From: an uncultured Clostridia bacterium
GTDB lineage: Bacteria; Bacillota; Clostridia; TANB77; CAG-508
Reading direction: 5' to 3'
Assembly (NCBI GenBank): GCA_934184665.1
Contig: CAKPSX010000036.1
Location: 1-7,736 of the forward strand
DNA: 7,736 nucleotides
Within the stretch, counting starts at the first letter, position 1, and every line of letters starts with the position of its first letter. Positions 4,063-7,736 of the stretch are shown here, one piece after another. The notes under the pieces are model-generated. The model did no database searches. It saw only the letters and a list, made by a program, of their open reading frames with translations, and was not told the DNA's origin. A program made the position numbers and the translations under genes.

Positions 4063-6780
4063 TTATTCGTCTTTTGCTGTATTTATTTTAAAGAATTTTA
4101 ATATTTCAACAATAACAATAGGTGCAAATATTAATGCAACAGTTTCTACAATGTTTCCTACTGGTAAAATTGGAATACTAAATATTGTTCTTAAGCTTGG
4201 TATAAGTAATATTACACCCATTAATATTGCTGATGCAAGAACAGCATATATAAGTATTGAATTTCCTAATATTCCTGTTTTAAATATTGAGTTTTTGTTA
4301 TCTCTAATATTAAATACGTGAATTAATTCTGAAAATGCTAAAACTGTAAATGCCATTGTTTGTGCAACTTCAACTTTTGTTTCTTCAAGTGTAAGTCCAT
4401 CTATTGCTGTATGTGTAGTTCCAAGTCCTATCAAGTATGCTGCTAATGTAAGTAATCCAATCATTGCACCTTGATATATAATCCTAAATGTTCTACCTTT
4501 TGTAAATATTCCCTCATTTTTCTTTATTGGCTTGCGATCCATTATATCTTTATTTGCTGGGTCAAATGCAAGTGCTAATGCTGGGAATGTATCTGTCACT
4601 AAGTTTATCCATAATATTTGTATTGGCAATAATACTTGAATTAGTGTTATATCTGAAATTCCAAATACGCGTCCAATTACTGGTGCAAATAATGTCGCTA
4701 GCAATAATACAATAACTTCACCAACATTACATGAAAGTAGAAATTGAATTACTTTTAATATGTTATCATATATACGTCTACCTTCTTCAACTGCTGATAC
4801 AATTGTAGCAAAATTGTCATCTGTAAGTATAACATCTGCTGCTTCTTTTGCAACTTCTGTTCCGACTTGCCCCATAGCACAACCAATATCAGATTTCTTT
4901 AATGCTGGGCTGTCGTTTACTCCATCTCCAGTCATTGCAACAATTGCTCCATTTTTTTGCCATGCATCAACAATACGAACTTTATGTTCTGGTGATACTC
5001 TTGCATAAACTGAATATTTTTTGATATTTTTCATTAATTCTTCATCAGACATTTGGTTTAATTCTAATCCTGTTAATGCTTCATCATCATTCTCTAATAT
5101 TCCTAATTTCTTAGCAATTGCTACTGCTGTAATTTTATGATCTCCTGTAATCATTACTGTTTTTATTCCTGCATGTTTACATTTTTCTACAGCTCTTTTT
5201 GCCTCTTCTCTTGGAGGATCTATCATTCCAACCATTCCAACAAATGTTAAATTGCTCTCTATTGTTTTCATCTCTTCTTTTGATGGCTTATGGTCTATTT
5301 CTTTATATGCAAATGCTAATACTCTTAACGCCTCTTTTGCCATATCTTCATTATTTTTTCTTATCCATTCTGCATATTCATTTAAGTTTGTTCTTTTTTG
5401 CCCTTTATTTAGATATGAATCACATTTTTGTAATATTTCATCTAGCCCGCCTTTTGTATATACTATATATTTACCATTACATTCATTTACTGTTGTCATT
5501 AATTTTCTATCTGAATCAAATGGCACTTCTTCTACTCTAGGATTTTCTCTGCTTATTGATTTTCTGTAGTCAAGTTTTAACGCTAAATCTACTAATGCTG
5601 TTTCTGTTGGATCACCTGCAAGCTCTCCATTTTCTAATATTCTTGTATCATTACACAAAATACAATTATATATTAATTTTTCAAAATCGCCATTCATTTC
5701 GACTTTGTCTATATCTGATGTTACATCATTACAAAATACCTTTTCTACTGTCATTTTGTTTTGTGTTAATGTTCCTGTTTTATCTGAACATATTACTGTG
5801 CTGCTTCCAAGTGTTTCAACAGCTGGCAGTTTTTTCACAATTGCATTTTTCTTTACCATTTTTTGTACACCAATTGCTAATACTATAGTTGATACTGCAA
5901 CAAGCCCTTCTGGTATTACTGCAACTGCAAGTGATACTGCTGTCATAAACATATTAATTACATCTTTTCCTTGTAGCAATCCTATTATAAAAATTACTGC
6001 ACATATTGCTAATGCTACAATTCCTAATGTTTTGCCTAAACTATTTAATCTTTGTTGTAATGGTGTTTCTTGTTTTTCTGTTTCATTTATCATTCCAGCT
6101 ATTTTTCCAACTTCTGTGTTCATTCCAGTTTCTACAACAATTGCTCTACCTCTACCATATGTTATCAAACTTGATGAAAATAGCATATTTGTTCTATCAC
6201 CAATGCCAACTTCTTTTTCTGATATTTCTTTTGACATTTTTTCTACAGGTACAGATTCACCTGTTAGTGATGCCTCTTGAGATTTTAGGTTCACAGCTTC
6301 AATTATTCTTAAATCTGCTGATACATAATCTCCTGTTTCTAATATAACTATATCTCCTGGCACTAATTCTCTTGCTGGTATTACTTGTTCTTTTCCATTT
6401 CTTATTACTTTTACAGCATGTGCACTTAATCTCTTTAGTGCTTCTAATGATTTCTCTGCTTTACTTTCTTGTGCTACTCCTATTATCGCATTTAATAATA
6501 CTACAATTAATATTATTATTGTATCTGTAATTCCTTCTCCTTGTGCCACTCCAACAATTCCTGATACTATTGCTGCTATTATCAGTACTATTATTGAAAA
6601 ATCTTTGAATTGAGCTATAAATTTCTTTAATAATGAATCTTTTTTCTTTCCTTTTAGTTCATTAAATCCATATTTTTGTCTTTGTTCTTCAATCTTTTTT
6701 GAACTTAGCCCTTTTTCTAAGTCTGTGCCTAACTCTTCTTGTGTTTCTTTTACAGTCTTGTTAAACCACCTATTTTCCAT
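4063..6780 (-). CDS. P-type Ca2+-transporting ATPase (PII type, SERCA/LMCA1-like)
   Basis: The product is a full-length 905-residue cation pump that couples ATP hydrolysis to export of Ca2+ across the membrane. ATG at 6780 is preferred over the ATG 18 bases upstream, because AAAGGAAG lies just before it and overlaps the earlier ATG, which has no ribosome binding site. Domains in order are the N-terminal cation-ATPase domain (about 5-75), actuator domain with TGES (173-176), M4 with PEGL (290-293), phosphorylation site DKTGTLT (D333), nucleotide-binding lysine in YTKGG (K443), TGDH (545) and TGDGVND (617-623). M5 has NVGE (685-688), M6 has NLVTD (726-730), and a later helix has FSELIHVF (E818). 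The Asn, Glu, Thr and Asp residues that form the two Ca2+ sites of SERCA are all present at these places, so Ca2+ is far more likely than Mg2+ or Na+/K+. No frameshift or missing residue is seen. It appears to be a single-gene transcription unit with its own promoter. Confidence 0.95.
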   Translation of the reverse strand: MENRWFNKTVKETQEELGTDLEKGLSSKKIEEQRQKYGFNELKGKKKDSLLKKFIAQFKDFSIIVLIIAAIVSGIVGVAQGEGITDTIIILIVVLLNAIIGVAQESKAEKSLEALKRLSAHAVKVIRNGKEQVIPARELVPGDIVILETGDYVSADLRIIEAVNLKSQEASLTGESVPVEKMSKEISEKEVGIGDRTNMLFSSSLITYGRGRAIVVETGMNTEVGKIAGMINETEKQETPLQQRLNSLGKTLGIVALAICAVIFIIGLLQGKDVINMFMTAVSLAVAVIPEGLVAVSTIVLAIGVQKMVKKNAIVKKLPAVETLGSSTVICSDKTGTLTQNKMTVEKVFCNDVTSDIDKVEMNGDFEKLIYNCILCNDTRILENGELAGDPTETALVDLALKLDYRKSISRENPRVEEVPFDSDRKLMTTVNECNGKYIVYTKGGLDEILQKCDSYLNKGQKRTNLNEYAEWIRKNNEDMAKEALRVLAFAYKEIDHKPSKEEMKTIESNLTFVGMVGMIDPPREEAKRAVEKCKHAGIKTVMITGDHKITAVAIAKKLGILENDDEALTGLELNQMSDEELMKNIKKYSVYARVSPEHKVRIVDAWQKNGAIVAMTGDGVNDSPALKKSDIGCAMGQVGTEVAKEAADVILTDDNFATIVSAVEEGRRIYDNILKVIQFLLSCNVGEVIVLLLATLFAPVIGRVFGISDITLIQVLLPIQILWINLVTDTFPALALAFDPANKDIMDRKPIKKNEGIFTKGRTFRIIYQGAMIGLLTLAAYLIGLGTTHTAIDGLTLEETKVEVAQTMAFTVLAFSELIHVFNIRDNKNSIFKTGILGNSILIYAVLASAILMGVILLIPSLRTIFSIPILPVGNIVETVALIFAPIVIVEILKFFKINTAKDE

Positions 6781-6815
6781 CACGCTCTTCCTTTCCATTG
6801 AATTTCATTTAATAT

Positions 6816-6845
6816 AATATACTTCAAATGTGGATTTTTATGCAA
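6816..6845 (-). promoter_or_regulatory. Probable promoter of the Ca2+ ATPase
   Basis: On the minus strand TTGCAT (6845-6840) is followed after 18 bases by TATATT (6821-6816), about 36 bases before the ATG at 6780. The spacer is slightly long; an overlapping TATTAT is 2 bases further on. The -35 box lies inside one arm of the 6835-6877 inverted repeat. Confidence 0.4.
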
Positions 6846-6877
6846 TAGCAAGTTATCACTTTCTTGTTGCATAAAAA
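6835..6877. repeat. 15-bp inverted repeat over the ATPase promoter
   Basis: TTTTTATGCAA-TAG-CAAG (6835-6852) pairs with CTTG-TTGCATAAAAA (6863-6877), giving 15 base pairs with a three-base bulge and a 10-base loop. The T-run precedes and the A-run follows on both strands, which is the wrong order for a terminator. Because one arm contains the -35 box of the ATPase promoter, it may be an operator. Confidence 0.5.
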
Positions 6878-6929
6878 TGAGACTCCTAAAGAAAAACATA
6901 TTTGTTTATGTTCTTTCTTTAAAAGTCTC
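6871..6929 (-). terminator. Rho-independent terminator of the second FGE-like gene
   Basis: GAGACT (6879-6884) and AGTCTC (6924-6929) close a long hairpin whose inner part also pairs (AAAGAAAAACATA with TATGTTCTTTCTTT, one mismatch or bulge). On the minus strand it is followed by ATTTTTAT, a suitable U-tract. It ends the transcript arriving from 7095 before the ATPase promoter begins. Confidence 0.6.
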
Positions 6930-6946
6930 GTTTACTTTATAAAAGC

Positions 6947-6987
6947 TTACTAGCCAGATATTGAATATCGCGACTGTTGACTAGTAA
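6947..6987. repeat. Inverted repeat TTACTAG/CTAGTAA with inner palindrome
   Basis: TTACTAG (6947-6953) and CTAGTAA (6981-6987) are exact complements. Inside, CAG/CTG can add three pairs, and GATATTGAATATC is itself a palindrome. On the minus strand GCTTTTAT follows, a weak U-tract, so this may be a first, inefficient terminator for the second FGE-like gene. A recombination or protein-binding site is also possible. Confidence 0.4.
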
Positions 6988-7063
6988 TTTAAAACTACTC
7001 CCCTTTAATTTATATTATATTTGATTTTTAAAAATAATTGCATGATGATTATACATATATTGT

Positions 7064-7079
7064 TGCTTGTTGTCAAGCA
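7064..7079. repeat. Small tetraloop hairpin just downstream of VR2
   Basis: TGCTTG (7064-7069) and CAAGCA (7074-7079) form a perfect 6-base-pair stem with a 4-base loop, 15 bases after the stop codon of the second FGE-like gene. The loop reads ACAA in the gene's direction. No U-tract follows. Size and place resemble the tetraloop hairpin behind the variable region in the Bordetella phage DGR, and the arm sequence recurs in the 3164-3200 repeat behind VR1. Confidence 0.45.
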
Positions 7080-7094
7080 TAAATTGATAATTTT

Positions 7095-7736
7095 TTACTT
7101 GACGTAAAGTGCACAACGCAAACCGATACTGTAGGAGCTGTAGTAAGGACCGTAGTAGAAGAAGCGGTCTGCCGCTGGATAGACGTAGCCGTAGTCGTTG
7201 TAATAGCCACCACGAAAGTACCTGCTGTAGCCGGTCCCTGAACCATCGGACTCGCATGTCCAATCCCACACATTACCTGCTAAATCAAAAACATTGTTCG
7301 CATTTGCTCCTTCATATGCTCCACTTGGAATTCTTACTGAGTCACTTGATGCCTTTGTCGCTGTGCTCTTTGATGTGTTTGTGTAATATGTGAAACTATT
7401 ATTTTGATAATTTCCCCAACTTGTTGAATCAGAACCTATTTCTGCATATGTCTTTTCTCCAGTATCTATTAACCATTTTAATGTTTCGTCCCACTGTATT
7501 CCCCATATCATCTGTACTCCAGCACTTGTTCCTGATAACTTTCTTGCTTTTTTCCACATTGTATACCAGGTTTGATCACTTATATCTGTATTCATTCTCT
7601 TTACTACTGGTGTTGCTTGGCTTAAGTCTCCTGTTTGGTATCTTCCTATATAAAATCCCCCATATGTTGCTACACTATTTAACATTTTATCGAAATCAAT
7701 CTCCATTTCCATTAAGAAATCTTCTCTTGACATTCC
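7095..7736 (-). CDS. C-terminal part of a second FGE/C-type-lectin-like protein (putative DGR target), cut by the right edge
   Basis: The window holds 213 residues and the stop of a gene that continues past 7736; the first visible codons read GMSREDFLMEMEIDFDKM, which in the paralogue lies at about residue 188. The methionine at 7733 is therefore internal, not the start. The body matches residues 188-347 of the 1929-3128 protein at about 80% identity and carries the same landmarks: FYIGRYQTG, MIWGIQWDET, FDLAGNVWDWT, RGG and GLRCALYVK. As there, the tail has a single cysteine in LRCALY, plus one in CESDG, but no CxxxxC pair in the catalytic position of formylglycine-generating enzymes. The last ~53 residues contain 13 tyrosines and differ strongly from the paralogue. 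The membrane anchor is presumably in the missing part. The gene lies in opposite orientation to its paralogue, about 4 kb away. Confidence 0.85.
   Translation of the reverse strand, partial: GMSREDFLMEMEIDFDKMLNSVATYGGFYIGRYQTGDLSQATPVVKRMNTDISDQTWYTMWKKARKLSGTSAGVQMIWGIQWDETLKWLIDTGEKTYAEIGSDSTSWGNYQNNSFTYYTNTSKSTATKASSDSVRIPSGAYEGANANNVFDLAGNVWDWTCESDGSGTGYSRYFRGGYYNDYGYVYPAADRFFYYGPYYSSYSIGLRCALYVK
7098..7256 (-). other. Putative DGR variable region 2 (VR2)
   Basis: These are the last 53 codons of the right-edge gene. I count 84 G or C in 159 bases (53%), while neighbouring parts of the same gene are about 28-43%. Twenty-nine of the 53 codons end in C, and 11 of 13 tyrosines are TAC, in a genome that otherwise favours A- and T-ending codons. 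The C-ending codons (TAC, GAC, GGC, AGC, TTC, GTC, ACC, CGC) differ mainly at the first two bases, which is what random replacement of the adenines in AAC template codons would give. Fixed positions are RGG, YPA, RF, GP and the SIGLRCALYVK end. Boundaries are estimated from the change in composition. Confidence 0.65.

Larger units (their letters stand above)
6781..7094. other. Hairpin-rich gap between the ATPase and the second FGE-like gene
   Basis: These 314 bases contain no coding frame that I would support. In minus-strand order they hold a small hairpin behind VR2 (7064-7079), an inverted repeat (6947-6987), the terminator of the FGE-like gene (6871-6929), an inverted repeat overlapping the ATPase promoter (6835-6877), and the ATPase leader. 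Four hairpins in about 250 bases is dense. Confidence 0.55.

Noticed and set aside
5199..6347. Several plus-strand open frames of 105-191 codons opposite the ATPase gene
   Set aside because: They lie antisense to a fully conserved P-type ATPase, have low-complexity Leu/Phe/Ser-rich composition and no credible ribosome binding sites.
7109..7393. Arg/Ser/Cys-rich open frame on the plus strand, and similar minus-strand frames at 7015-7273
   Set aside because: These are overlapping frames of the FGE-like coding sequence. Their odd composition comes from the GC-rich variable tail, and the true frame is fixed by similarity to the paralogue.

Overview
The window is very AT-rich and has strong AGGAG-type ribosome binding sites, TTGACA/TATAAT-type promoters and AT-rich codon use. 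Its protein families are clostridial in style: small membrane proteins with a short beta-rich outer domain, a PII-type calcium ATPase, and membrane-anchored FGE/C-type-lectin-like proteins. Together these suggest a low-GC Firmicute, most likely a gut-type Clostridia or related uncultured lineage. The organism assignment is inference.

Layout. The left part (1-1285) is all on the minus strand. It holds the first codons of a membrane protein running off the left edge, a truncated peroxiredoxin that stops exactly at its peroxidatic cysteine codon, and a hypothetical three-helix membrane protein. A long non-coding region (1286-1928) follows, with degenerate repeats spaced exactly 23 bp apart, a sigma-A-type promoter and a hairpin-containing leader. 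Next comes a plus-strand, single-pass membrane protein with an FGE/C-type-lectin-like domain (1929-3128), followed by two hairpins. A small plus-strand bitopic protein (3549-4004) shares a bidirectional terminator with a complete minus-strand P-type Ca2+ ATPase (4063-6780). After a hairpin-rich gap, the right end (7095-7736) holds the C-terminal half of a second FGE-like protein on the minus strand.

Main point of interest. The two FGE-like proteins are about 80% identical over the shared body of the domain, but their last ~50 codons diverge sharply around a fixed scaffold (RGG, PA, SxGLRCALYxK). In the right-hand copy this tail is 53% GC, Tyr-rich and dominated by codons ending in C (TAC, GAC, GGC, AGC, TTC). 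This is what adenine-specific mutagenesis of AAC codons leaves behind. Both copies therefore look like variable target genes of a diversity-generating retroelement (DGR). No reverse transcriptase, Avd gene or template repeat is present in the window, so the system itself would have to be elsewhere. Both tails are followed by a hairpin that uses the same CAAGCA/TGCTTG arm sequence.

The other genes (calcium export, hypothetical membrane proteins) look like ordinary chromosomal neighbours with no evident functional link to the variable proteins.
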